Source: an uncultured Pseudomonadota bacterium
Lineage (GTDB): Bacteria > Pseudomonadota > Alphaproteobacteria > RUG11792
Direction of reading: 5' to 3'
DNA: 7,637 bases
Assembly: GCA_902796745.1 (NCBI GenBank)
Contig: CADBQC010000068.1
Span: 1-7,637, forward strand
Part shown: positions 1-7,180 of the stretch, piece after piece
Numbering within the stretch: the first letter of the stretch is position 1
How the letters are laid out: each line of letters opens with the position of its first letter
Made by a program: the position numbers and the translations under genes
The notes under the pieces: generated by a model
Told to the model about the DNA's origin: nothing
Seen by the model: only the letters and a program-made list of their open reading frames with translations
Databases searched by the model: none

Positions 1-1069
1 TGTCAGTTTTGACATCTTCTGCATTTATGCTCGGAGTTCCCATAATCATTCCGGACACCAGCTCTCTATCTTGCGGACATACCTGTGTGTCATTTATAAA
101 TTCTTTTTCAAAATATTTATAAGCGTCAGGGATATTGACCAAAATTCCAGTGTTATTTGTGAGCTTTGCGGCAACTTCTGGACGTAACAAATAATTTATA
201 AACTTATTGGCATTCTCCTTGTGAGGGGCTTTACCGGGAATTCCCATGCAGTCTATCCAGAGAGTAGCGTATCCCTTAGGAATGACATATTTGATCTTTT
301 TGTTCACTTTCTTAGTTGCTTGTATGGCCCTCCATGCGTTGTCTGAACATCCGATAGCAACTATAACTTCTCCGGACAGAAGATCTTTTATTAGAGTTGT
401 CGAAGAGAATTTTTTTATGTATTTGCGCACTTTCTTGAAGTGTTTCACATACTCCTTTATCTTCTCTGCTGTCTTAATTGAACTATCATCCATCAACTTC
501 AAAAACACCGCTGTTTGAGGGAATATATCAATGTATTCTTCTGGAAAGCTCACGCCATGCTGCGATAATTTTTTGATATTTTCAGGTTTTAAGAGCATAT
601 CATATGTAACTTCTTTCGCTTCTGGGAAAATAGTGCGTACGGCTTCTTCATCATAGGCGATACCGATAGTGCCCCAAAACATTGGAACCAATCTCGTGAT
701 ATCACCTCCTGCTATTTTGAATTTTTCTGTTATCGCCCCTTGAATATTCTTCAGATTTGGGATTAAGTCTTCGTTTAATTTTGCATAGACACCCATAGCA
801 CATTGCCTAGCAGCATAAGGTATGAATGATGGAAAAACAACATCGTATCCGCTGTTTGTTGCAAGTAGTTTTGCTTCAAGTGTATCATTGTTGTCATACA
901 CATCATATATCACCTTTATTCCTGTCTCTTTTTCAAAATCTTTTAAAATTTCGTTGCCTATAATTCCATACCAACCATAAACATTGACAGTTTCTTGAGG
1001 AGTTTTATCCATTCTCAAGATACCTGCAACCACGAGAGCTAGGCAACAAACGACAATAACTTTTCTCAT
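1..1069 (-). CDS. PotF/PotD-like polyamine ABC transporter substrate-binding protein, 3' end cut by window edge
   Basis: An uninterrupted minus-strand frame of 356 codons starts at ATG 1069-1067 and leaves the window without a stop. It reads as a periplasmic binding protein for putrescine/spermidine-type ligands. Residues 4-18 are a hydrophobic export signal after MRK. The family pattern follows: VYGWYGIIGNEILKDFEKETG (29-50), YDVYDNNDTLEAKLLA (55-70), SGYDVVFPS (73-81), GVYAKL (93-98), MFWGTIGIAYD (130-140), VAIG (237-240) and INYLLRPEVAAKL (291-303). Compared from memory with E. coli PotF (about 370 aa), only some ten C-terminal residues are missing. The start overlaps the upstream permease stop (ATGA), with AAGGGA as Shine-Dalgarno 8-13 bases upstream. 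Several ligand-contact positions differ from PotF (see findings), so family membership is firm but the ligand is not. No PotG/H/I partner is in view; it could lie beyond the left edge. Confidence 0.9.
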   Translation of the reverse strand, partial: MRKVIVVCCLALVVAGILRMDKTPQETVNVYGWYGIIGNEILKDFEKETGIKVIYDVYDNNDTLEAKLLATNSGYDVVFPSFIPYAARQCAMGVYAKLNEDLIPNLKNIQGAITEKFKIAGGDITRLVPMFWGTIGIAYDEEAVRTIFPEAKEVTYDMLLKPENIKKLSQHGVSFPEEYIDIFPQTAVFLKLMDDSSIKTAEKIKEYVKHFKKVRKYIKKFSSTTLIKDLLSGEVIVAIGCSDNAWRAIQATKKVNKKIKYVIPKGYATLWIDCMGIPGKAPHKENANKFINYLLRPEVAAKLTNNTGILVNIPDAYKYFEKEFINDTQVCPQDRELVSGMIMGTPSINAEDVKTD

Positions 1070-2124
1070 AATTTTTTCCCTTCTTTGCGTTTTTCATACA
1101 AACGTTGCATGAATTTTTCACTGAAGAAGGCCATCACTACCACAATAGCAATACACACAAATGTATATGTTATGTAATTTTCTTCCGCAATTATTCCAAG
1201 AATCGATTGAGACAAATCAATTTTACAATTGTAGGAATTTGCAAAAGAATGGTGGACCAGATTGTATATTTGTCTAATTGCCATAACAAAAACAACCACA
1301 GAACCAAGCGCGTATATGCAATATCGCTCAATTTTGTAAGTCAACCTTACTCCAATCCATGAGCCAATTGACGCGCCCACAAATAATAACATCACAAACA
1401 TCACATCGCAGCAATATTCGCTTGCCGAATACACAAATGCAATCACAGCAGTAATTACACAGCCAGCTAGAGCAGTAGTTCCATAAACAACTGGGCTAAT
1501 TCTACCTATCAAATAAGTGATTATCGGTGCCATAAAAAGGTTATTTCCACCTCCTAGTGACGAAACTAAAAGTCCGGCTAAAAAACCGACAAAAATTGGA
1601 ATTAAAATACTCATTTCGGCGCGAGATCTGACAAAAATTTTATGAAATGGCAAGTATAGCATCCATCTTCTCATAGAAACACTTTTTTTATATTTTGTTG
1701 TATCGCCATGTTTCCAAGCACGAAAACTTTGAAACAGCATGATTATGCCGAAAATTATTAGGATAAAAATATAAACATAGACGAATTTATTAAAGGCAAA
1801 TTTTGAATTAGCTGAATTTTTTAATATTAACCATTCAAAAACAGCACCAAACATACCTCCTAAGAGAAGATAAGTTGCCAAATGGAAATCAACATCCATT
1901 TTGCGCCTGTATGTCAAGAAATTTGTTAAATTTGTACCAACCGCGTGACAAAGTTGGGTAGATACAGCGATCATTGGAGGAATACCAAGTTCCATCAAAA
2001 CAGGAGTGATTATTACGCCACAGCCCAGTCCTAAAAATCCAGACACAAAACCACCAAGCAATCCAGTACAGAGTATTAGCAATGGGTCAAGAAACATACC
2101 AGTGATTGGAAAAAATACATTCAT
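1066..2124 (-). CDS. TauE/SafE (DUF81) family membrane permease
   Basis: A polytopic inner-membrane protein of the TauE/SafE family, whose characterised members export sulfite, sulfoacetate or other small organosulfur anions; the substrate here is unknown. With the start used it has 352 aa. The two family half-repeats are visible: GGFVSGFLGLGCG (about 24-36) followed by GIPPMIAVSTQ and RRKMDVDF, then GFLAGLLVSSLGGGNN (about 180-195) followed by SPVVYGTTALAG. A basic cytoplasmic loop lies between them (about 133-172), and the C-terminus is a charged tail (YEKRKEGKKL). I chose ATG 2124 because MNVFFPITGM matches the usual N-terminus of alphaproteobacterial members. The frame stays open to a GTG at 2184 and an ATG at 2178, neither with a good Shine-Dalgarno, and the 20 extra residues look unlike the family. 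The ATG at 2124 is itself weakly supported, since its GGAG lies 16 bases upstream. The stop overlaps the binding-protein start, so the two are probably translationally coupled. Confidence 0.88.
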   Translation of the reverse strand: MNVFFPITGMFLDPLLILCTGLLGGFVSGFLGLGCGVIITPVLMELGIPPMIAVSTQLCHAVGTNLTNFLTYRRKMDVDFHLATYLLLGGMFGAVFEWLILKNSANSKFAFNKFVYVYIFILIIFGIIMLFQSFRAWKHGDTTKYKKSVSMRRWMLYLPFHKIFVRSRAEMSILIPIFVGFLAGLLVSSLGGGNNLFMAPIITYLIGRISPVVYGTTALAGCVITAVIAFVYSASEYCCDVMFVMLLFVGASIGSWIGVRLTYKIERYCIYALGSVVVFVMAIRQIYNLVHHSFANSYNCKIDLSQSILGIIAEENYITYTFVCIAIVVVMAFFSEKFMQRLYEKRKEGKKL

Positions 2125-2244
2125 ATGACTAAAAAATGTTCTCCAATCAAAAAGTATGCCAGAGCAATATGATATCATGAACACGAGCTTTGCGTAGTAA
2201 AAATTTGGCGAGAATTGCTGTGTATCTAGTAAGGTAAAAAGCGT
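2125..2244. promoter_or_regulatory. Divergent intergenic region between the permease unit and the truB operon
   Basis: About 120 bases separate the divergent starts at 2124 (minus) and 2245 (plus), or 60 if the permease starts at 2184. It must contain or lie near the promoters of both units. I see AT-rich hexamers such as TATGAT (2168-2173, plus) and, overlapping it, TATCAT (2174-2169, minus) inside the palindrome ATGATATCAT (2169-2178), but none has a convincing -35 at proper spacing. AAGG at 2231-2234, ten bases before the truB ATG, is a plausible Shine-Dalgarno. The regulatory role is inferred from position only. Confidence 0.4.
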
Positions 2245-3099
2245 ATGGATGGTTTTCTAATCATAGATAAGCCGGAAGGTAAGTCTTCGGCCTTCGTCGA
2301 TTTTGTTATAAAAAAGTGGTTTAAAGCTACCAAAGTCGGTCATGTAGGGACGCTAGATCCGTTTGCTATCGGCGTTTTAGCGATTGCAATAAATGCCGGG
2401 ACTAAAGCAATTCCATATATAAAAACTGAGAGTAAGACGTACGAATTTGAAATAAGCTTTGGGAAACTAACAGATACCTCAGATAAGACCGGGAAAGTCA
2501 TCGAAGTTTCAAATAAAATACCAACTGTATCGGAAATACAGTCTGTTTTACCACAATTTATCGGCGAAATAACACAAATTCCAAGTATTTTTTCCGCAAT
2601 AAAAGTTGATGGTAAACGAGCATACGAATTGGCGCGTAAAGGAGAAGTGCCAAATATGAAAGCGCGAAAAGTTACTATTTATAATTTGGAATTGATAGGA
2701 AAAAACCATTTTAGAGCTGAGGTTTCGCCTGGGACATATATCAGAACTTTGAGCGAAGATATAGCAAAAGCGCTAGGAACTGTAGGACATACATCATATC
2801 TTAGACGCATTAAAGATGGCAAATTTTCCGTTGAGCAAAGCATCACACTTGAAAATTTGGAAAAATTTGAGGATAATTTAGACAGCGTTTTGATTCCGCT
2901 CGAGAATGTACTGGACGACATCCCTGTTATTCCCGTTTCGTGTCAAGATGCTGAGAACTTGATGCTCGGAAGATGTATTCCGACTGCTTTCGTTGGAGCA
3001 GATGGACAATATATGGCTTCTGCAGATAATGGTTTTCTGGAAATCGTAAAGTTTTCGGATGGAGTAATAAATCCGAAGAAATTGTTGAGGTCTTTTTAA
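2245..3099 (+). CDS. truB: tRNA pseudouridine(55) synthase TruB
   Basis: Isomerises uridine 55 in the T-loop of tRNAs to pseudouridine in the cytoplasm. The 284-aa length is normal for bacterial TruB. Motifs in order: FLIIDKPEGKSS (4-15), GHVGTLDPFAIGVL (32-45) with the catalytic aspartate D38, KTYEFEISFGKLTDTSDKTG (64-83), QIPSIFSAIKVDGKRAYELAR (111-131) and GTYIRTLSEDIAKALG (163-178), followed by the YLRRIKDGKFS segment. The C-terminal part with ENVLDDIPVIPV and GRCIPTAFVGADG resembles the TruB C-terminal/PUA-like domain of alphaproteobacteria. It is the first gene of the plus-strand cluster. In many bacteria it follows infB-rbfA, but here the upstream neighbour is a divergent permease. It is followed 15 bases later by rpsO, the classic truB-rpsO pair. 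Confidence 0.97.
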   Translation: MDGFLIIDKPEGKSSAFVDFVIKKWFKATKVGHVGTLDPFAIGVLAIAINAGTKAIPYIKTESKTYEFEISFGKLTDTSDKTGKVIEVSNKIPTVSEIQSVLPQFIGEITQIPSIFSAIKVDGKRAYELARKGEVPNMKARKVTIYNLELIGKNHFRAEVSPGTYIRTLSEDIAKALGTVGHTSYLRRIKDGKFSVEQSITLENLEKFEDNLDSVLIPLENVLDDIPVIPVSCQDAENLMLGRCIPTAFVGADGQYMASADNGFLEIVKFSDGVINPKKLLRSF

Positions 3100-3114
3100 G
3101 AAAAGGAGAGTAAG

Positions 3115-3384
3115 ATGTCGATAACGGCAGAGAAAAAGCAAGAATTAATCAAAGAATATGCAATTCATGATGGTGATGTTGGGTCGCCTGAAGTACAGAT
3201 TGCGATCTTAACAGAACGTATAAAAAATTTGACAGAGCATATGAGCTTGCATAAAAAAGATTTTCATACTAGACGAGGTTTGCTCATTATGGTGGGAAAG
3301 CGCCGTCGGTTGTTGGATTATCTCAAAAAAGTTGATGAAACGAGATATCAAAAACTCATTGAACGTCTAGAATTGCGTAAATAA
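3115..3384 (+). CDS. rpsO: 30S ribosomal protein S15
   Basis: Primary 16S rRNA-binding protein of the small-subunit platform, also part of an intersubunit bridge. The 89-aa length is exactly typical. The signature runs through [20 protein letters not shown] (23-42), [27 protein letters not shown] (46-72) and [13 protein letters not shown] (77-89). The only mild oddities are VGSPEVQ in place of the common TGS/LGS form and LELRK where most homologues have LGLRK. A strong Shine-Dalgarno, AGGAG (3104-3108), sits six bases before the ATG. S15 in several bacteria represses its own mRNA through a leader structure; I cannot identify such a structure in the 15-base gap. The usual downstream gene pnp (polynucleotide phosphorylase) is absent; fabD follows. 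Confidence 0.98.
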   Translation: MSITAEKKQELIKEYAIHDGDVGSPEVQIAILTERIKNLTEHMSLHKKDFHTRRGLLIMVGKRRRLLDYLKKVDETRYQKLIERLELRK

Positions 3385-3395
3385 ACGTCAGAAAT

Positions 3396-3400
3396 AGAGG
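3396..3400 (+). promoter_or_regulatory. Shine-Dalgarno that fixes the fabD GTG start
   Basis: AGAGG lies nine bases upstream of the GTG at 3410. No ATG in this frame would leave the N-terminal FPGQGSQ motif intact, because the next methionine is residue 17, so this site and the motif together set the start. Confidence 0.65.
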
Positions 3401-3409
3401 AATTCAGCA

Positions 3410-4378
3410 GTGAAGAATGTGTTTGTTTTTCCGGGGCAAGGTTCTCAAAAAATCGGTATGGCTTCGTCTTTCATGAATGGCTACAAAGCCGGTATGGAGA
3501 CGATGCAAGAGATTGAAGATGCAATATCTTTCAAATTGTCCGATTTGATTGAGAATGGTACGATGGAAGAATTGACAAAAGCTGAGAATGCACAACCTGC
3601 GATTTTTGCAGTGGGTATGATGTGTGTCAGAATTCTTGAAAATGAATACGGTTATAACCTATCAAGAAGGTGCAAATATTTAGCCGGACATTCACTGGGT
3701 GAGTATACCGCGTTATGTGCATCCGGCGTGTTTTCATTGAGTGATGCCGCGAAATTGGTGAGACGCCGTGGAGAATTAATGTCTCAGGCATTTCCAGATA
3801 GCGAAAATTATTCTATGGTTGCGCTGATCGGAGTTTGTGTTGATGATATTGAAGAGTTAATCTCCGACTATCGAACAGGGAAGCAAATTTGCGTTATCGC
3901 CAATGACAATTCAGACACGCAGGTCGTAATAAGCGGACATAGAAACGCTGTTTCAGAATTTGTTGAAAAGGCGAAAGCAGAAACACAGTTAAAAAAGGCT
4001 ATAGAATTACAAACGAGTGGAGCATTTCACAGCCCACTGATGGCTCCAATTGCAATTGAATTCGACAAAGTACTTGCATCAGGTTTTGTTGTTCATGATT
4101 TCAAGATACCTGTGATTATGAATGTCACAGCTCAGCCACTGAACAACAAAGACGAGGTAAAGATCAAGATGACAAGCCAAATCACTGGTCGTGTCAGGTG
4201 GCGAGAGACAATGCGACTGGTGACAAATGATGCTGAGGTGACAAAAGTTGTCGAAGTAGCCCCTGGAAAGGTTCTTACAAATATGCTCAAAAGAGCTAAT
4301 CCAGAAATGAATACATGCACTTTGGAAACAGTTGCACAGATTGAGGAGTTTATAAAAGCAGAGGAGGAAGAGGACTAA
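3410..4378 (+). CDS. fabD: Malonyl-CoA:ACP transacylase FabD
   Basis: Moves the malonyl group from CoA to acyl carrier protein, supplying the extender unit for type II fatty-acid synthesis in the cytoplasm. The protein has 322 aa, slightly longer than the roughly 310 usual. Visible motifs: FPGQGSQ (7-13), the nucleophile elbow GHSLGEYTAL with S95, an arginine in RRRGELM (R120) that should bind the malonyl carboxylate, ANDNSDTQVVISG (164-176), the catalytic histidine in SGAFHSPLM (H207), and QITGRVRW near residue 260, all as expected for an active enzyme. It starts with GTG. The C-terminus is an acidic run (KAEEEED) whose codons double as the ribosome-binding region of fabG, one base downstream. 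Acyl carrier protein (acpP) is not in the window. Confidence 0.97.
   Translation: MKNVFVFPGQGSQKIGMASSFMNGYKAGMETMQEIEDAISFKLSDLIENGTMEELTKAENAQPAIFAVGMMCVRILENEYGYNLSRRCKYLAGHSLGEYTALCASGVFSLSDAAKLVRRRGELMSQAFPDSENYSMVALIGVCVDDIEELISDYRTGKQICVIANDNSDTQVVISGHRNAVSEFVEKAKAETQLKKAIELQTSGAFHSPLMAPIAIEFDKVLASGFVVHDFKIPVIMNVTAQPLNNKDEVKIKMTSQITGRVRWRETMRLVTNDAEVTKVVEVAPGKVLTNMLKRANPEMNTCTLETVAQIEEFIKAEEEED
4361..4373 (+). promoter_or_regulatory. Purine-rich ribosome-binding region of fabG inside the fabD C-terminal codons
   Basis: The run GAGGAGGAAGAGG encodes the acidic tail of FabD and holds Shine-Dalgarno cores; GAGG at 4370-4373 is six bases before the fabG ATG at 4380. This suggests translational coupling and may explain why FabD ends in glutamates. 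Confidence 0.6.
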
Positions 4379-4379
4379 A

Positions 4380-5132
4380 ATGTTATTTTCACTTGAAGGA
4401 CTAAGAGCTATGATAACCGGTGGCGCTGGTGCTATCGGCAAGAAGACAGCCATAGAAATGGCAAAGCAAGGTGCTGAGATAGTTATAGCTGATGTTAGGC
4501 AAGATGCGTTAGAAACAGCGAAAAAAGAGATAAAGGAAGCAACTGGCAAAGATGTTGAAATAATCAATTGCGATTTGCTTGATGTTGATAACACTCGCGC
4601 GCTATTTTCTAAAGCCGAAGAACAGGCAGGACAAATCGATATTTTAGTAAACAATGCCGGAATAGACCGAGATAAATTGCTTATGAAGATGACCGAAGAC
4701 GATCTTGAGATAGTACTAAATGTGAACTTACGAGCAGCATTTACTTTAACTAAATCGGCGGTTATGGCTATGTCAAAGCGCAAGTTTGGACGAATTATCG
4801 GTATATCTTCTGTAGTTGGATTTACCGGAAATCCTGGACAGGTAAACTATTGCGCAAGCAAAGCAGCACTTGTTGGTTTATCTAAGGCTGTTGCATTGGA
4901 ATATGCAAAACGTGGGATTACAGTTAACTGCATAGCTCCTGGCGCTATAAAAACACCGATGATTGATGCAGTTAGCGATGAGGCTCGTGAAAAGTTCCTT
5001 GCGAAAATCCCGCTTGGATATATGGCAGACCCGGTTGAAATTGCTTATGCGGTATGCTTCTTGGCATCACGTGAAGCCTCATATATCACTGGGCAAACAT
5101 TACACGTTAATGGTGGCATGTATATGGGGTGA
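4380..5132 (+). CDS. fabG: 3-oxoacyl-ACP reductase FabG (short-chain dehydrogenase/reductase)
   Basis: Reduces 3-oxoacyl-ACP to (R)-3-hydroxyacyl-ACP, the first reduction of fatty-acid elongation; it acts as a cytoplasmic tetramer in the family. The 250-aa length is typical. The classical SDR layout is complete: dinucleotide-binding TGGAGAIG (13-20), NNAG (91-94), the active-site asparagine N116, serine S144 in ISSVVG, and YCASK with Y157 and K161. After these come NCIAPGAIKTPM (183-194) and the C-terminal SYITGQTLHVNGGMYMG expected of FabG. Residue 38 at the end of the second strand is aspartate (IADVR), which in SDRs often goes with NADH rather than NADPH; this is inference. Position directly after fabD supports FabG over a generic SDR. 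The stop is three bases before the trxB ATG. Confidence 0.93.
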   Translation: MLFSLEGLRAMITGGAGAIGKKTAIEMAKQGAEIVIADVRQDALETAKKEIKEATGKDVEIINCDLLDVDNTRALFSKAEEQAGQIDILVNNAGIDRDKLLMKMTEDDLEIVLNVNLRAAFTLTKSAVMAMSKRKFGRIIGISSVVGFTGNPGQVNYCASKAALVGLSKAVALEYAKRGITVNCIAPGAIKTPMIDAVSDEAREKFLAKIPLGYMADPVEIAYAVCFLASREASYITGQTLHVNGGMYMG

Positions 5133-5135
5133 TAT

Positions 5136-6029
5136 ATGAATGATGTTGTCATTATAGGTTCGGGTATTGCTGGGTTAACAGCTTCGATATACTTAGCGCG
5201 CTCTGGCATAACTCCTGTGGTTATTTGTGGCGATAATCCAGGTGGGCAATTGATGCAAACAGATACAATAGAAAATTACCCAGGGTTTGATGCGATAAGT
5301 GGCGCTGAGCTTATGATTAAAACAATAAACCAAGCAGAGAAACTTGGGGTAAATATGATATATGAGAGCGTAACCAAAATAACCGCTGTCAAAAATAGCT
5401 TTGAAATTGAGAACACCTCAGAAGAAAGGCTGACCGCTAAAGCTGTTTTAATAGCGACTGGAGCAACTCACAAACGCTTAGGGTGTAAAGGCGAAGCGGA
5501 ATTTACAAACAAAGGTGTGTCTTGGTGTGCGACATGTGATGGCGCAATTAATAAGGGCAAGACTGTTGCCGTTATTGGTGGAGGAAATACAGCGGTAATG
5601 GAATCGCTGTTTTTGTCGAATATTGCGTCGAAAGTGTACCTCATTCATCGACGGGATACATTGCGTGCCGATGAAATTATGCAAAAGCGCATATTCGCGA
5701 AATCGAATATAGAATGTGTCTGGAATGCTACTGTGGATGAGATTATTGGGGAGACAAGAGTTACAGCGGTAAAACTGGATAATGGAAAGACGATCAATGT
5801 TTCAGCGGTATTTGTTGCGATTGGTGTCAAGCCGGCTACCGACTTTGTCAAAGATTTGGTGGCATTGGATGATAGTGGGCATGTGATTTCAAATGAAACA
5901 AAGACATCTGTTCCAGGGATTTTTGTTGCAGGTGATGTCGAAAATGATATTACAAAGCAAGCCGTATACGCAGCGGGGCGTGGATGTTTTGCAGCACAAC
6001 AAATCGAGCGATATTTGGGAATACGATAA
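5136..6029 (+). CDS. trxB: Thioredoxin-disulfide reductase TrxB
   Basis: FAD enzyme that passes electrons from NADPH to thioredoxin in the cytoplasm. At 297 aa it is a little shorter than the usual 310-320. FAD-binding GSGIAGLTASIY (8-19), GGQL (36-39) and ENYPGF (46-51) come first, then ATGA (107-110). The redox-active disulfide is in the diagnostic WCATCDG (C131 and C134). The NADPH domain has GGGNTAVMESLFL (148-160) and HRRDTLRA (171-178), whose arginines fit the 2'-phosphate of NADPH. The second FAD segment is GIFVAGDV (261-268), followed by QAVYAAGRGCFAA. The CATC motif separates it from ferredoxin-NADP reductases of the same fold. GGGGTGAT, overlapping the fabG stop, can pair with the 16S 3' end and serves as its ribosome-binding site. 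The stop abuts the prfB ATG directly. Confidence 0.95.
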   Translation: MNDVVIIGSGIAGLTASIYLARSGITPVVICGDNPGGQLMQTDTIENYPGFDAISGAELMIKTINQAEKLGVNMIYESVTKITAVKNSFEIENTSEERLTAKAVLIATGATHKRLGCKGEAEFTNKGVSWCATCDGAINKGKTVAVIGGGNTAVMESLFLSNIASKVYLIHRRDTLRADEIMQKRIFAKSNIECVWNATVDEIIGETRVTAVKLDNGKTINVSAVFVAIGVKPATDFVKDLVALDDSGHVISNETKTSVPGIFVAGDVENDITKQAVYAAGRGCFAAQQIERYLGIR

Positions 6030-7121
6030 ATGGCACCACAAGAACAAAAAAATATTGAAACAATAAAAAATTCCATAGGTTTGATTAAGAATTTTATAAA
6101 ATTTGATGAAATAAACATAAAGTTAGCTGAATTAGAAAAACAAATAGAAGCACCGAATTTTTGGGATAATACAGAAAATGCAATTAGTGTAACGAAGGAA
6201 AAGGACAGTATAATCGAAAAAATAGATCCAGTTAAAAATTTAGAGAGCCGGCTTACAGATTTGATTGATCTAATTGAGTTAGCTGAGCTTGAAAATGATG
6301 AATCAATGCTTTCAGAGTTATCGGAAAATCTTGAAACTTTGACCAAGGAAGCAGAGACGTTGCAAATTGAATCGCTTTTAAGTGCTCCTCACGATTCCGC
6401 AAATTGCTTCCTCGAAATTAATGCAGGGGCAGGTGGAACTGAAGCACAAGATTGGGCGGAGATGCTTGCAAGAATGTATTCCAGATGGGCTGAAAAACGC
6501 AAATATAAGCTTGAGATTACCGATAAAAATGATGGTGAAGAAGCGGGGGTCAAATCGATTACATTGCACATAAAAGGTCAGAAAGCATATGGATGGCTAA
6601 AAAAAGAGTCGGGTGTTCACAGACTGGTTCGCATCTCTCCATTCGATTCGAATGCTCGTCGCCATACCAGTTTCGCCTCCGTTTTTGTTACGCCTGAAGT
6701 TGATAATTCAATCGAAATTGAGATAAATGATGCGGATTTGCGAATTGATGTATACCGCTCTTCCGGGGCTGGTGGACAACATGTCAACAAAACCGAAAGT
6801 GCTGTGCGGATAACTCATATACCAACTGGAATTGTTACTGCATCTCAAATCGATCGCTCACAGCATCGTAACCGCGAAATTGCAATGAGTATGCTGAAAT
6901 CGAAGCTATATGCTCTCAAATTAAAAGAACAAGAAGAAGAAATAAATGCCTCGCAAAACAAAACAGATATTGCTTGGGGAAACCAGATACGCTCATACGT
7001 TTTGCAACCATACCAGCTTGTCAAGGACACTCGCACTGGCACAGAAACTGGCAATGCCCCAGCTGTGCTCGATGGCGAAATTGATATATTCCTGGAATCC
7101 GCGATAGCAAAATTGCACTAA
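6030..7121 (+). CDS. prfB: Peptide chain release factor 2 (RF2)
   Basis: Recognises UGA and UAA stop codons on the ribosome and triggers peptide release. The 363-aa length is normal. A helical N-terminal domain occupies about residues 1-115. INAGAGGTEAQDWAEML (130-146) begins the core, SPF at 203-205 is the stop-codon-reading tripeptide that distinguishes RF2 from RF1 (PxT), and the catalytic GGQ is at 248-250 in SSGAGGQHVNKTESAVR. The family's C-terminal segments QIRSYVLQPYQLVKDTRTG and GNAPAVLDGEID follow. The frame is continuous from the start: around KNFIKFDEINIK, where E. coli has its autoregulatory in-frame UGA and +1 shift, there is no stop. The ATG follows the trxB TAA with no gap, with GGGA nine bases upstream. 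fabG and the permease end in TGA, consistent with UGA being a real stop here. No clear terminator follows. Confidence 0.97.
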   Translation: MAPQEQKNIETIKNSIGLIKNFIKFDEINIKLAELEKQIEAPNFWDNTENAISVTKEKDSIIEKIDPVKNLESRLTDLIDLIELAELENDESMLSELSENLETLTKEAETLQIESLLSAPHDSANCFLEINAGAGGTEAQDWAEMLARMYSRWAEKRKYKLEITDKNDGEEAGVKSITLHIKGQKAYGWLKKESGVHRLVRISPFDSNARRHTSFASVFVTPEVDNSIEIEINDADLRIDVYRSSGAGGQHVNKTESAVRITHIPTGIVTASQIDRSQHRNREIAMSMLKSKLYALKLKEQEEEINASQNKTDIAWGNQIRSYVLQPYQLVKDTRTGTETGNAPAVLDGEIDIFLESAIAKLH

Positions 7122-7180
7122 CAGTAATTACAATATGAGTTTGAGAGAATTATCATAATAATCTCTACAATAAGTTATAA

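Noticed and set aside
441..450. TGTTTCACAT, a parS half-site
   Set aside because: Only the left half matches; the other arm is absent and it lies inside the binding-protein gene.
4079..4783. Minus-strand 234-codon open frame across fabD/fabG
   Set aside because: Serine-rich antisense shadow of two firmly identified genes, with no recognisable domain.
5063..5078. parS-like sequence GGCATCACGTGAAGCC inside fabG
   Set aside because: Only 11 of 16 positions match parS. It keeps the CACGTG centre but lacks the outer arms and lies within conserved coding sequence, so it is probably chance.
5645..6346. Minus-strand 233-codon open frame across trxB/prfB
   Set aside because: Serine- and phenylalanine-rich antisense shadow of trxB and prfB.
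7141..7169. Imperfect hairpin after prfB (TTG-AGAGA...TCTCT-A-CAA) as terminator
   Set aside because: The stem is short, AU-rich and bulged, and no T-run follows on either strand.
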